A stretch of DNA of 64,000 nt, taken from positions 1-64,000 of the forward strand of contig MIAR01000020.1 of assembly GCA_001829185.1 (NCBI GenBank). The letters run 5' to 3'. Position numbers and translations under genes: made by a program. A model generated the notes under the pieces. That model saw nothing but the letters and a program-made list of their open reading frames with translations. It searched no databases and was not told the origin of the DNA. The DNA is from Spirochaetes bacterium GWB1_60_80 (GTDB lineage: Bacteria; Spirochaetota; Spirochaetia; Treponematales; UBA12059). Positions 34,857 to 43,925 of the stretch are shown piece after piece (the stretch's first letter is position 1; every line of letters begins with the position of its first letter).

Positions 34857-35978
34857 TCATTTAAGGGCATAGACGCAGCCATCGATGCTGCCAAAATACA
34901 GGTTGCGACCAGCTATAACCGGTACCGTCCAGATGCCATCCGGGGCGCTGTAACGCCAGCGTTCTCGGCCGTCGTGGCTGTCCAGGGCATGGAGCAAGCC
35001 ATTGTCGCTGCCGAAGTAGAGCGTATTGCCAGACAGCGCCAATTCACCGATAACACCGTCGACTTCGACGCGCCAGTTCTCTTGGCCATTGACGGCGTCC
35101 ACCGCTTGGATGCAATGCCGGCCGCTTTCCGTATCGTCCTGCTGACTGCTGAAGTAGACAATGCCATCGGCCAGCGCCGGCGACACCCAGCCGGTTGCCA
35201 AGGTATCAAGCTGCCATACTTCCTGACCAGAGGCCGCGTCCAAGGCGTAGACATGACCGTCAGCGCTACCAAAAAAAATCCGGCCGTCGGCCACGGCCGG
35301 CGATGAGCCGATATAGTCGGCGGTTTGGAACCGCCATAATTCCTGGCCAGTCCGATAATCCAGGGCATAGAGTCGCCCGTCGGCGCTGCCGAAATAGAGA
35401 GACTTGCCGGACAGCGCTGGCGAGGAGCCGATCCAGTCCTCGGTCTGGAAGCGCCAGCGCTCCTCACCGCTGGCTGCGTCCAGGGCGTACATCAGGCCAC
35501 TGTAGCTGCCCAGGAAAACCAGGCCATCATGAACCAGCGGCGAGGAAACCACGTAGTCATCGGTCATGAAACGCCAGACCTGGCGGCCGCTGGCGGCGTC
35601 CAAGGCGTACAGGTAGCCATTGTCACAGCCGAAATAGACCAAGCCGCCGGCCACAGCCGAGGAAGAGTAGATCGGATCACCCGTCCGGAACCGCCAGAGC
35701 TGTTGGCCGTCGCGCCGGTCGAGGGCGTAAAAGTAGCCGTCCTCACTGCCAAAATATAGCTTGGTACCGACGACGGCCGGCGAAGACTGGATCTCGCCGG
35801 CCGTCTTGAAGGTCCAGGCCAAGGCCAGCTCGGCGCTAGGGCCACCGGCTGGATAGCGTCCGGTCCGGTCTGGTCCGCCCCGGAAATGGGCCGTACTACC
35901 CGAACAGCCAAGCCAGACAGCGGCCAAGATCAGCCAAGCCAGGCCACGCAGCAAGAACTGGGCTCTTTTCTGTATCAT
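34857..35978 (-). CDS. PQQ-type beta-propeller lipoprotein (BamB-like fold)
   Basis: 373 aa. Signal peptide with lipobox VWLGC (Cys near 25), then eight tandem repeats of about 40 residues with the pattern VYFGSxDGxLYALDxxxGxExWRF (for example LYFGSEDGYFYALD, VYFGCDNGYLYALD, LYFGSADGRLYALD), i.e. an eight-bladed PQQ/YxxG-like propeller. Such proteins can serve as BamB in outer-membrane protein assembly or as generic periplasmic scaffolds; no quinone ligands can be confirmed. ATG 35978 is preferred over 36017 because the signal peptide then has normal length. Confidence 0.85.
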   Translation of the reverse strand: MIQKRAQFLLRGLAWLILAAVWLGCSGSTAHFRGGPDRTGRYPAGGPSAELALAWTFKTAGEIQSSPAVVGTKLYFGSEDGYFYALDRRDGQQLWRFRTGDPIYSSSAVAGGLVYFGCDNGYLYALDAASGRQVWRFMTDDYVVSSPLVHDGLVFLGSYSGLMYALDAASGEERWRFQTEDWIGSSPALSGKSLYFGSADGRLYALDYRTGQELWRFQTADYIGSSPAVADGRIFFGSADGHVYALDAASGQEVWQLDTLATGWVSPALADGIVYFSSQQDDTESGRHCIQAVDAVNGQENWRVEVDGVIGELALSGNTLYFGSDNGLLHALDSHDGRERWRYSAPDGIWTVPVIAGRNLYFGSIDGCVYALK

Positions 35979-36045
35979 GCTTTTTCCACTCCCGATTACC
36001 CAAAAATAGCGCTTCATGTACGGACGCAGTCAGCCTGCTCCCCGT

Positions 36046-37509
36046 TCAGCCAGCCAGGAAGCGGTTGATGGAGACGGCGGCCCGCCGACCCTCACCCATG
36101 GCTAGGATGACGGTGGCCGCGCCGAGCACGATATCACCGCCGGCCCAGATGCGATCCATCGAGGTGCGCTGCTCGCCGTCCACCAGGATGTGGCTCCACT
36201 TGTCGACCTTGAGGCCGGGCGTGGTCTTGGCCAGGAGGGGGTTGGACTCGTTGCCGAGGGCCACGATGACCGTATCAAAGTCCTGCTTCCGCTCACTACC
36301 GGGGATGGCCACCGGGCGCCGTCGGCCCGATTCATCCGGCTCGCCGAGTTGATAAGCCTGGGCAACCACGCCGGCCACCCGGCCCTCGCCATTGCCGTAG
36401 ATTTCCACTGGATTGGTCAAGAACTGGAACTGGATGCCTTCTTCCATGGCGTGGCCGACTTCCTCCGCGCGGGCCGGCATTTCGGCGCGGGTGCGCCGGT
36501 ACAGAACGTGCACCTCGGCGGCTCCCAGGCGCAGGGCCATACGGGCGGCGTCCATGGCGACGTTGCCCCCCCCCAGTACCGCCACCCGCTGGCTGGGGTA
36601 GAGCGGCGTGGCTGCTTTCTGGCGGTCCCAAGCCTTCATCAGGTTAGCCCGGGTCAGGTATTCGTTGGCGCTGAAGACGCCAACCAGGATTTCGCCGGGA
36701 ATATTCATGAACTTGGGCAAGCCGGCGCCAACGCCGACGAAAACAGCATCAAAACCCTCCTCGTCGAGCAAGGCTTGCAGCGGCCGGGTGCGCCCCACCA
36801 GCGTGTTAAGCTCAAAACGGACGCCCATAGCCTCCAGTTTGGCGGCTTCCTCGCGGACGATGGCCTTGGGCAGGCGGAATTCGGGTATACCGTAGACCAT
36901 GACGCCGCCGACCTTCTGAAAAGCCTCGAAAATGACCACTTCATGCCCGGCCCGCCGGACGTCGGCAGCCACGGTCAGGCCAGCTGGGCCAGACCCGACC
37001 ACGGCCACGCGCTTACCGGTGGCCGGCGCCAGGCTGACGGCGGCCACCACTGCCCCGCCGGCGATGGCCTCGCGCTCCCGGTCGGCCACGAAGCGCTCCA
37101 GACGGCCGATCTGGACGGCCTTGTCGACCGACTTGAGGGCCTTGCCGAGGGTACAGGGCGCCTGGCACTGCACCTCCTGGGGACAGACCCGGCCGCAGAT
37201 GGCCGGTAACAGGTTGGTCAGGCGAATGATGGCCGCGGCTTCGGCGTAGCGACCAACAACTGTTTCCGCCAGGAAACCGGGGATATCGATACCCACCGGG
37301 CAACCGGCGATGCAAGGCGCGGTTTTGCATTGCAGGCAGCGGGCGGCCTCCAGGCGGGCTTGCTCCTCGCTGTAACCGAGGGCGACTTCTTCCATATTAG
37401 TAGCGCGAATCGCTGGTTCCTGGCAGGGCATGTCCTGAACCGCTATGGCCATGCGCTCCCGTGGCCCCAGGCTGGACGGATCACGCAGGATTTCGGCGTT
37501 TGACAGCAT
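36046..37509 (-). CDS. nfnB: NADPH-dependent glutamate synthase small subunit-like / NfnB
   Basis: 487 aa. N-terminal [4Fe-4S] cysteines (CLQCKTAPCIAGCPVGI; CGRVCPQEVQCQAPC), an FAD site VAVVGSGPAGLTVAAD and an NAD(P) site VAVLGGGNVAMDAARMA. A C-terminal GGDIVLGAATVILAMGEGR segment completes the GltD fold. Next to a SudB-like FAD/NAD subunit it is best read as NfnB, the NADP(H) and bifurcating-FAD subunit of ferredoxin-dependent transhydrogenase. That enzyme couples ferredoxin and NADH oxidation to NADPH formation. ATG 37509 follows GGGAGG and shares a base with the nfnA stop (TGATG); the longer in-frame extension overlaps nfnA and is rejected. Confidence 0.88.
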   Translation of the reverse strand: MLSNAEILRDPSSLGPRERMAIAVQDMPCQEPAIRATNMEEVALGYSEEQARLEAARCLQCKTAPCIAGCPVGIDIPGFLAETVVGRYAEAAAIIRLTNLLPAICGRVCPQEVQCQAPCTLGKALKSVDKAVQIGRLERFVADREREAIAGGAVVAAVSLAPATGKRVAVVGSGPAGLTVAADVRRAGHEVVIFEAFQKVGGVMVYGIPEFRLPKAIVREEAAKLEAMGVRFELNTLVGRTRPLQALLDEEGFDAVFVGVGAGLPKFMNIPGEILVGVFSANEYLTRANLMKAWDRQKAATPLYPSQRVAVLGGGNVAMDAARMALRLGAAEVHVLYRRTRAEMPARAEEVGHAMEEGIQFQFLTNPVEIYGNGEGRVAGVVAQAYQLGEPDESGRRRPVAIPGSERKQDFDTVIVALGNESNPLLAKTTPGLKVDKWSHILVDGEQRTSMDRIWAGGDIVLGAATVILAMGEGRRAAVSINRFLAG

Positions 37510-38387
37510 CACAAGCCTCCCTTTTTGAGATCGGCGACGACTTGGTCCAGACGACAGCCGCCCTCGGCATGGACGGCGGCGTGGGCCGAATCCTCGGCGC
37601 TCTTGTAGGCGCGTAGCCGGCTCATCATGCTGTTCCAGTCCACGAGGTGGGCGTCGAATTCCGGCCCGTCGACGCAGACGAATTTGGTGGCGCCGGCCAC
37701 CTCGACCCGGCAGCCGCCGCACATGCCGGTGCCGTCGATCATGATGGTGTTAAGCGAAGCCAGGGTATGCACCCCGAACGGCCGCGTCGTTTCGGCGCAG
37801 AACTTCATCATGATGGGTGGCCCGATGGCCACCACCAGATCGGGCTTGGGATCCATTTGGCAGAGTTCCTTGAGCGGCTCAGTGACCAGGGCCTTGCGCC
37901 CGTAGGAGCCGTCGTCGGTAACCACGATCAGGTCATCGGCGATTGTACCCATCTCTTCTTCCATGATAATGAGCTCGCGGTTGCGGGCGCCGATGATGAT
38001 GGTAACATGGTTGCCGGCCCGCTTGAGGGCCTGGGCGATGGGGTGCATCGGCGCCACGCCGATACCGCCGCCAACGCAGACCACCTTGCCGAACTTGTCG
38101 ATATGGGTGGGATTGCCGAGCGGCCCTAGCACGGCAGGGATGCCGCTGCCCACCGCCAGGTCGGCCAAGCGGTGCGTGCTGGCGCCAACCGTCTGGAAAA
38201 TTAAGCTGATGGTGCCGGCCGCCGGGTCGGCATCGGCGATGGTTAGGGGGATGCGCTCGCCCCACTCGATATCGGTCTGGACAATCACAAACTGGCCGGC
38301 CTGCCGCTGGCGGGCGATGAGCGGCGCCTCGACCTCGATGCGGTATACTTCGGCTGACAACTGGCGCTTGCCGGTTATGGTGAACAT
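37509..38387 (-). CDS. nfnA: NfnA-like FAD/[2Fe-2S] subunit (SudB/HydG-type)
   Basis: 292 aa. Ferredoxin-NADP reductase fold: FAD-binding AGQFVIVQTD and ERIPLTIADAD, NAD-binding VCVGGGIGVAPMHPIAQAL, and a C-terminal [2Fe-2S] cluster motif DGTGMCGGCRVEV...FVCVDGPEFD (given in parts). In the Nfn complex this subunit binds NAD(H) and FAD. Together with nfnB it balances reduced ferredoxin (made here by the Vor enzyme), NADH and NADPH. GGGAG lies 6 nt before ATG 38387. A strong promoter at 38516-38544 gives a leader of about 120 nt with a GGCTGC-ATTA-GCAGCC hairpin. Confidence 0.9.
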   Translation of the reverse strand: MFTITGKRQLSAEVYRIEVEAPLIARQRQAGQFVIVQTDIEWGERIPLTIADADPAAGTISLIFQTVGASTHRLADLAVGSGIPAVLGPLGNPTHIDKFGKVVCVGGGIGVAPMHPIAQALKRAGNHVTIIIGARNRELIIMEEEMGTIADDLIVVTDDGSYGRKALVTEPLKELCQMDPKPDLVVAIGPPIMMKFCAETTRPFGVHTLASLNTIMIDGTGMCGGCRVEVAGATKFVCVDGPEFDAHLVDWNSMMSRLRAYKSAEDSAHAAVHAEGGCRLDQVVADLKKGGL

Positions 38388-38515
38388 GGGCACTCCCTGG
38401 CGAACGGATTCCGGCTTAGGGACTCGAACAAGGCTGCTAATGCAGCCTCGCCCAGTTGGCGTGGCTTTAAAAAAAAAGGCCCGCCACTTCATCCCGTCCC
38501 GGCTGGACTGGGGAC

Positions 38516-38544
38516 ATTGTAGCAGGCCGATGCAATATTGCCAA
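38516..38544 (-). promoter_or_regulatory. Promoter of nfnAB
   Basis: TTGGCA (38544-38539), 17-nt spacer and TACAAT (38521-38516) on the minus strand, within the 170 bp between the beta-barrel gene and nfnA. The leader carries a nine-T tract (38468-38476) and the hairpin AGGCTGC/GCAGCCT near 38433-38450. Confidence 0.65.
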
Positions 38545-38557
38545 GTTTATTTAGCGG

Positions 38558-39724
38558 TCAATAGACGAAAATCAGCCCGATCATCAGGTTGAAAACCGGC
38601 CGCTGCCCAGGCTCGAGCCCCAACTCGCGACCGTACATGCTGGCCGACAGGCGGAAAGCCGTCAGATCGAGACTCAGGCCAAACGCCGGCAGGGCCTCGT
38701 TGATGCCGGCCGAAAGCTGGACGATATCTAGCATCGTGAAGCGAAGCCCCAGCCCAAGGCCCAGCAGGGGGTGCCGGGAAAGCGGCTCAAACAAGTTAAG
38801 AATATTTTTGTAATCGGCCATGACCTCCATCCGCAAGCCCAGGCGGGTGAGGAGTTCCATGGGCACGTTAAAATAGGCGGAAAAGGCCAGATCAGGCGAA
38901 ATCAATCCGCCGGTCTGGGAAGCCTGGGCGGCGGCGGCGTCAGCCAGAAAAGCGTCCAGGCTGGTATAGGCGGTAACCAGGGCCGGCGTAAAGACATCAT
39001 GGCATACCAAAGCCAGCGCCAGGCGGTCAACATAGCGCCAAGTCAGGCCGGCATCGAAGCCCGCGCCGCTGGTCAACTCCAACGGTTGGCTGGATAACAT
39101 GCCGGCCGGGTCGCTGAACAGGTTGGCGACGCTGAGGATATCGCCAGTGGCCTGCACTTCGGCGCGCAGGAAGCCCTTGGGCATGATGCCGAGCTCCAGC
39201 GTCTGGTTGCCGGGCAGCGGGACGGACCAGGCATAGCCGCCGGCAAACAGCAACTCGGCCCGTACCGTGATCGAAGCATAGAACAGGGAGGCGACATTGA
39301 CCTCCACCAGCAAATGGTCAAAGAAACCAAAGCCTAGGCCGCCGCCCACGTAGCCAAAGGCCAGCGGTCCGGTCAGATCGAGCGCGGCGTACAGGCGGTT
39401 ACTGTCATCGACCAAGGCCGGGATCAGCGTCGCGACGGACAGTGAACCGTCCAGTAGCCCTGGCAACATGGTGAATACGTCCAGAATCGGGCCGCTCAAG
39501 TTGGCGACGACTTGGGCGGCGCCCAGTTCGCGGCCGGACAAGGCGAATCCGGCCGGGTTTATCAGCAAGGACTGGAAGCCGCTGGGCACGGCAGCGTGAA
39601 CGCCGCCGACCCCACCGGCATCCGCATCGGGCAGCGCCAAGGGCGGCAGCGGCGTCAAGGCTTGGGTCAGCGCCGAGCCACCGGCCAGGAGCATTAAAAT
39701 AATGGGCAAAACCGTACGTTTCAT
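38558..39724 (-). CDS. Outer-membrane beta-barrel-like protein
   Basis: 388 aa. Signal peptide (to about residue 20) followed by INPAGFALSGRELGAAQV, which resembles the start of FadL/PorV-like or DUF5723-type spirochaete barrels (the NPAG motif). Alternating amphipathic strands run to the end (LGLGLGLRFTMLDIVQLSAG), finishing FNLMIGLIFVY with an aromatic last residue, as expected for an outer-membrane protein. ATG 39724 follows GAGGTG. It is preceded by a lipoprotein gene ending 27 bp upstream and probably co-transcribed. Transport or structural role unknown. Confidence 0.75.
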   Translation of the reverse strand: MKRTVLPIILMLLAGGSALTQALTPLPPLALPDADAGGVGGVHAAVPSGFQSLLINPAGFALSGRELGAAQVVANLSGPILDVFTMLPGLLDGSLSVATLIPALVDDSNRLYAALDLTGPLAFGYVGGGLGFGFFDHLLVEVNVASLFYASITVRAELLFAGGYAWSVPLPGNQTLELGIMPKGFLRAEVQATGDILSVANLFSDPAGMLSSQPLELTSGAGFDAGLTWRYVDRLALALVCHDVFTPALVTAYTSLDAFLADAAAAQASQTGGLISPDLAFSAYFNVPMELLTRLGLRMEVMADYKNILNLFEPLSRHPLLGLGLGLRFTMLDIVQLSAGINEALPAFGLSLDLTAFRLSASMYGRELGLEPGQRPVFNLMIGLIFVY

Positions 39725-39750
39725 GGACACCTCATTCCAGGCGGCGCGCT

Positions 39751-40467
39751 TCAGACCGCGACCGGCGGCTGGCTGCGGCTAAGCGGGCGGGCCTTAGCGG
39801 ATGGCGGGCCGAGCAAGCCGTCGAACATACCATCAAAGGGCAATTCGGCGTCGACCGGTATCATCAGCGTAAGCGCCAACGCCAACATATAATTTTCATC
39901 AGCCATCAAAGTAGCCATATAGTCTGGATCTTCCGGCGACAGCTCGATATCGGCCAAGGCGGTCAACATCAGGCTGGCGCTCAGCATGACCAGCTGGTCG
40001 ACCGGGGGAGCCTCGACCGGATTACTGATCAGGTAGGCGATGGCGGCATAATCAGCCTCGGTAAAGGCTACCGCTTCAAACATCGCGGTTAGATCCGGTA
40101 GATCCTCGCCCTCCGGAGCGCTAATCAGGGAAATAAGATCGCTGAAGGCCGCGCTGGCCCCGGATGATATCAGGATGGAGTCCAGCAGCGCGGTCGACAG
40201 TTCGGCGGCGGCGGCGGCTTCCAGGCCTTCGGCCTGCAGTTGGGTCAAGAGAATAGGCGTCAGGGCGGCGGCTAGGGCGGGGTCATTGTTGGCCTGGGCT
40301 TGCTCCAGATAGGCCAAGGCCTGGTCGGCGCTGATGTCGGCCGGTATGGCCAGGGCTGGCCGAACCGCCCAATTGGCGAGGGAGGTGGTAAAAAAGGCTT
40401 GGCAGGCGCCCAGGGCCAACAACGCAACTACCAGCAGGGCAACACGACACCATGTCCTGAATTTCAT
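39751..40467 (-). CDS. Ala/Leu-rich lipoprotein of unknown function
   Basis: 238 aa. Signal peptide with lipobox LLALGACQ (Cys near 20). The mature part is helical and acidic, rich in Ala and Leu (ADQALAYLEQAQANNDPALA; LDSILISSGASAAFSDLISL), ending in a basic SAKARPLSRSQPP tail. The family is not recognised. GGAGG lies 6 nt before ATG 40467. First gene of a two-gene unit with the barrel protein, so the two may work together at the outer membrane. Confidence 0.7.
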   Translation of the reverse strand: MKFRTWCRVALLVVALLALGACQAFFTTSLANWAVRPALAIPADISADQALAYLEQAQANNDPALAAALTPILLTQLQAEGLEAAAAAELSTALLDSILISSGASAAFSDLISLISAPEGEDLPDLTAMFEAVAFTEADYAAIAYLISNPVEAPPVDQLVMLSASLMLTALADIELSPEDPDYMATLMADENYMLALALTLMIPVDAELPFDGMFDGLLGPPSAKARPLSRSQPPVAV

Positions 40468-40660
40468 AAAGACCTCCACACCGCTTGACAAACCGGCGGC
40501 CTGGGCCACCGCTGGGCCGGCACCACATCGTATCAAGTATCGGCAGACGGAAAAAAGAATCAAGCGCCGCCAAAACTTCTATAAAATACTATAGCACAAG
40601 CCGGAAGGGAATACTGTAGAATTCTGGAGATAATGCGACGCCAGGAGCCTTCCGACCGGC

Positions 40661-42199
40661 TCAGCGGGACGCAGCGCCAAGGATACCGGCCGACAAGTCG
40701 ATGCCCGGCGGCAATACCTCCGGCACTATCGTGTCGACCAGAACCCGCAGCGCTCCCTGCTGACCAGGCGGCACCTGGCGCACGGCGATCTTGAGGTAAT
40801 CGGCGCTGACCGCCACCCGCCAGCCGGTTGCCGCCGGCCCTATCGGTGGCTGCCGCGACGGCGCCGCCGGCACCAGATGCCCCCTAAAGGCCGGCCAGCC
40901 GGAGGCCGCCCCAGCGCCAGCCCGTTCCAGCACCGCCTCGAGCTTGGCGCCCAAGCGGCGGGCGGCAAAACGTCGGCGGCCACTGTCGGCCAAGGCCGTC
41001 AAGCGGGCGGTTCGGACCACGGCCTGGTACGGCGGCACTTGATCGAGCAGCTTGGCCGCCGCCGTTCCCGGCCGGGGGCTGTAGGTAAAGGCATGAATCC
41101 AGGCAAAATCGGCCTGCTCGGCCAGGGCCAGGGTCTGGCCAAACTGGGCGTCCGTCTCACCGGGAAAGCCGCAGATCAGGTCGGCGCCCAGGAAGGGGTC
41201 TACCTTGACGCGGCGCAGGTCGGCCACGGCGGCCAGCAGGCGGGCCGCGCCGTAGTGCCGTCCCATGGCCCGCAAGGTGACATCCGAACCGGACTGGGCG
41301 GCCAGGTGCAGGTGTGGTCGCACCCGCGACGCCGAAAAAACCGCCAGGAAGGCGTCGTCGACCCGGTCCGGCTCCCACGAGGAGATGCGGAAGGCTACCC
41401 GGTCGGTTTCGGCCAGCAGCCAGCCGAGCAAGGCGCTGAAATCCAGGCCAACGGCCCGGTATTGCGACAGGTTGACGCCGGTCAGCACGATTTCCGGCGC
41501 CCCGGCCGCTTCGAGCGCCCGGACGCGTTCCAGCAATCGGGTCGGCTCCAGGCTGACGCTGGGGCCGCGCGCCAGGCAGACCCGGCAGTAGGCGCAGCGA
41601 TTGTCGCAACCGTCCTGAATTTTGAGGGACGGGCGGGAATGGAAGCGGAAGGCGGTCGGGGCGAAGGCAAAACGGTCGCCGGAGCTAGCCGGAGCGGCCA
41701 ACCAGTGCACGGCGGCCTCGTACAGGTCCAGGCGGTCGGCGGCGGCCGCGGCCAGGCATTCGGCCAAGCCATGCAGCCGGGCTTTGTCGTCGCCGGGTAC
41801 CACCACGACGCGCGGCGCCAGGGCGGCGATAGCGGTAGCCTCAAGTTGGGCATAGCAGCCGCTGACCAGCAGCAAAGCCGCCGGATTGCGCCGCGCCGCC
41901 AGCCGAATCTCGCGCCGGGCCTTCTGCTCAGCCTTACTGGTGACGGTGCAGGTATTGAAGACATGAACCTCGGCGCTGGCAGCGACAGCGCGAGAAAAGC
42001 CGGCCGGGCTACCCTGGTCGCCAGAAATACTAGCCACGCTGCCGCCAGAGTCGTCGTCCGGGTCGCATAACGTCATGTCACTCGGGCCGGATCGGGGCCA
42101 TACATCCGCGCCAGCCGCCGCGAAGGCCGCCGCCAACGACTCGCTCTCCAGCTGGTTCAGCTTGCAGCCAAAGGTGCGGAAGTGGACAGTCAGGGACAC
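40661..42199 (-). CDS. mtaB: MiaB-like tRNA methylthiotransferase (MtaB type)
   Basis: 512 aa. The N-terminal UPF0004 domain starts VHFRTFGCKLNQLES, with later cysteines in FNTCTVTSKAEQKARR and VSGCYAQ for the auxiliary cluster. The radical SAM core has KIQDGCDNRCAYCRVCLARG (CxxxCxxC; a CRVC form instead of CIIP). Conserved GVNLSQY and LGADLICGFPGETD motifs are present. It adds a methylthio group to t6A37 of tRNA. An Ala/Asp-rich insert of about 40 residues (near 45-80) is unusual. GTG 42199 is taken as start; it lies 7 bp after the TPR gene stop. Confidence 0.9.
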   Translation of the reverse strand: MSLTVHFRTFGCKLNQLESESLAAAFAAAGADVWPRSGPSDMTLCDPDDDSGGSVASISGDQGSPAGFSRAVAASAEVHVFNTCTVTSKAEQKARREIRLAARRNPAALLLVSGCYAQLEATAIAALAPRVVVVPGDDKARLHGLAECLAAAAADRLDLYEAAVHWLAAPASSGDRFAFAPTAFRFHSRPSLKIQDGCDNRCAYCRVCLARGPSVSLEPTRLLERVRALEAAGAPEIVLTGVNLSQYRAVGLDFSALLGWLLAETDRVAFRISSWEPDRVDDAFLAVFSASRVRPHLHLAAQSGSDVTLRAMGRHYGAARLLAAVADLRRVKVDPFLGADLICGFPGETDAQFGQTLALAEQADFAWIHAFTYSPRPGTAAAKLLDQVPPYQAVVRTARLTALADSGRRRFAARRLGAKLEAVLERAGAGAASGWPAFRGHLVPAAPSRQPPIGPAATGWRVAVSADYLKIAVRQVPPGQQGALRVLVDTIVPEVLPPGIDLSAGILGAASR

Positions 42200-42206
42200 C
42201 GAAAAC

Positions 42207-42866
42207 TCAGCCGCGCAGCCGGGCGGCCACCCGATCGCGACCGGCTTGGGCATCACTCATGCCGGGACTGATACGCAAGGCGGCGTTATAGGCTTCCAGG
42301 CCGTTCTGCCAGTCGGACAGCCGCTCGCGGACAAAGCCCAGCCGCGCCCACCAGCGGGCATTGTTCGGCTCGTACTGCAAGGCGGTGCGCATGGCGATAT
42401 CGGCATGGTTCAGTTTGTCCTGGCGCAGGTACACCTCGCCGACAAACTGATAGGCCGTACCGATGCGCGCGCCATCGGGCAGTTGGTTGATGTACATGGT
42501 AAAATAGTTAAGCGCTTCCTGGTTTTTGCCCTGAAAGAAAAAAGCCTCGCCCAGAATCTCGATGATACGCGGGTCGCGCCGAATATTATAGGCCCGAGTG
42601 GCGTAAATCTCGGCGTCGGCGTAGCGCTGCATGGCCACCAAGGTCCAACCTAGCACCACGTAAGATTCGATATTGGACGGATTATCGGCCAGTTCGGCCA
42701 GGCAAATCTGGCGGGCTTCTTCGAGGCTGCCAGCCCGGAATTTCTGCAGGGCGTCTGGCTTGCCGGCCACGCTTTCTTGGGTCCAGGCCAGGCCGACGCC
42801 GAGCGTCAGCAACAAGACGATGGCCAGGAAACGCGTCCCGGCGGCTCGATTGGTATGGTCAGCCAT
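42207..42866 (-). CDS. Exported TPR-repeat protein
   Basis: 219 aa. N-terminal signal or anchor (FLAIVLLLTLGVGLAWTQ, about 13-30), then four to five TPR units (SLEEARQICLAELADNPSN; YADAEIYATRAYNIRRD; NQEALNYFTMYINQLPDG; NHADIAMRTALQYEPNNARW; WQNGLEAYNAALRISPG). Probably a periplasmic scaffold. It overlaps the bactofilin gene by 8 bp, which suggests a joint role in cell-envelope organisation. Partner unknown. Confidence 0.85.
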   Translation of the reverse strand: MADHTNRAAGTRFLAIVLLLTLGVGLAWTQESVAGKPDALQKFRAGSLEEARQICLAELADNPSNIESYVVLGWTLVAMQRYADAEIYATRAYNIRRDPRIIEILGEAFFFQGKNQEALNYFTMYINQLPDGARIGTAYQFVGEVYLRQDKLNHADIAMRTALQYEPNNARWWARLGFVRERLSDWQNGLEAYNAALRISPGMSDAQAGRDRVAARLRG

Positions 42867-43221
42867 TTTTCTTCCCCGTCATAGTGCAGACGCCCGAATA
42901 GAAGCAACCGGTTTCCATGCTCACTTCAGCTGCCACGATATTGCCATCGACCGAGCAACAGGCGTGCAATTCCACCCGGCCGGAGGCCTTGATGCTGCCC
43001 TTAATCCGGCCACGGACGCTGACGTCGTGGGCCACGATGCTGGCTTCGACCACGGCCTGCTCGTCGATGTACAGGTCGCTCTCGGTTTCGATACGACCCT
43101 TCACCTTACCGCGGATCATCAGCGGCTCATTAAAGATTAAGGTACCATTGAAGTCCACGTCGGCGGCCAGAATGGTATCGAGGATGTCCTCGTCCACCGG
43201 CGCAAATTCTACGTCTGTCAT
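42859..43221 (-). CDS. Bactofilin
   Basis: 120 aa. Short N-terminal tail, then the right-handed beta-helix of bactofilins with repeats such as LIFNEPLMIRGKVKGRIETE, LYIDEQAVVEASIVAHDVSV, and RGRIKGSIKASGRVELHACC. It forms cytosolic, nucleotide-free filaments involved in shape or envelope placement; in spirochaetes homologues affect cell shape. ATG 43221 has no ribosome-binding site but a TTGATA-N17-TATTAT promoter ends 6 nt before it. First gene of bactofilin-TPR-mtaB. Confidence 0.92.
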   Translation of the reverse strand: MTDVEFAPVDEDILDTILAADVDFNGTLIFNEPLMIRGKVKGRIETESDLYIDEQAVVEASIVAHDVSVRGRIKGSIKASGRVELHACCSVDGNIVAAEVSMETGCFYSGVCTMTGKKNG

Positions 43222-43227
43222 GGCGCT

Positions 43228-43256
43228 ATAATATGCCAAAAGCGGCCGGCTATCAA
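43228..43256 (-). promoter_or_regulatory. Promoter of the bactofilin operon
   Basis: TTGATA (43256-43251), 17-nt spacer, TATTAT (43233-43228) on the minus strand; the -10 box ends 6 nt before ATG 43221. A near-consensus promoter with a probably leaderless transcript. Confidence 0.7.
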
Positions 43257-43329
43257 GCGGCAAAAACGCGGCACAACGGACGAAGCCGGCGGCTCAGCGC
43301 AGCGATTGGTTTACGATACAGCCCTTCTC

Positions 43330-43898
43330 TTAGTCGAGCCTTAGCTTTTGCCCGGACAGGGCTCTGGTGACGATGAAGGAAACATGGCAAATCTCGATGT
43401 AAGTACCCGAGTAGACCGTCCCGATGACGATCACTTGAGCCTTGTCGTTAATAGCCAGGGATTCCAGGCTCCGTCCGGTAGCCGGCGCCTGTTTTTTCAA
43501 TTCCGCCAGACTCGCCACTAAGGCGATATTCTTGTCACGAATCCAGGAAATCTTCCTCTGGATTACATAGTCGATGCCACAGATGGATTCAGTCCTCGGG
43601 CCGGCTCGATAACCCGGGCCAACTCGACTTCCACGACGACCCCAAAAACGGTATTGCACACGAAAATGGCGTCCTGAATGACCTTCCAGTCGATATCATA
43701 GGTAATCTTCAGCTCGGCCAGACGCTTTTCGACACTGCTCAAGGTCAGCGGCTTTATGCCTTCGGCAGGCGGGTGAAAGTAGCCATACGCTGAAAGCTTG
43801 TCCAGAGAAATCGATATTTCCAGATACCCATCCGACCCGGGCTCGAGCGGATTGTCGATGCTGACCATTTCAGCCCGCCGCGCCGTTTCGCTAACCAA
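43330..43898 (-). pseudogene. Remnant of a DUF342/FapA-like gene
   Basis: The frame 43563-43898 encodes the N-terminal domain of FapA/DUF342 proteins (YLEISISLDKLSAYGYFHPP, SSVEKRLAELKITYDIDW). After a frameshift near 43600-43650 the overlapping frame 43330-43659 encodes the C-terminal end of the same family (LAELKKQAPATGRSLESLAI; VIGTVYSGTYIEICHVSF; LSGQKLRLD). The central beta-helical domain of roughly 200-300 residues is missing. A deletion plus frameshift leaves a non-functional relic. It follows the remains of a response regulator on the same strand. Confidence 0.65.
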
Positions 43899-43925
43899 AT
43901 CCTTGATCGACTTGGGGAAGCCGGA

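Noticed and set aside
36190-37209. 339-codon open frame antisense to nfnB
   Set aside because: Shadow of the well-supported nfnB frame, no recognisable domain.
36046-37722. N-terminally extended nfnB (558 codons)
   Set aside because: The extra 71 codons lie inside nfnA and are Arg-rich; ATG 37509 has a proper GGGAGG box.
38395-38450. tRNA-like GTTCGAGTCCC segment on the minus strand near an AGGCTGC/GCAGCCT hairpin
   Set aside because: No T-stem pairing around it, no matching acceptor stem about 70 nt upstream and no D-arm; read instead as the nfnA leader.
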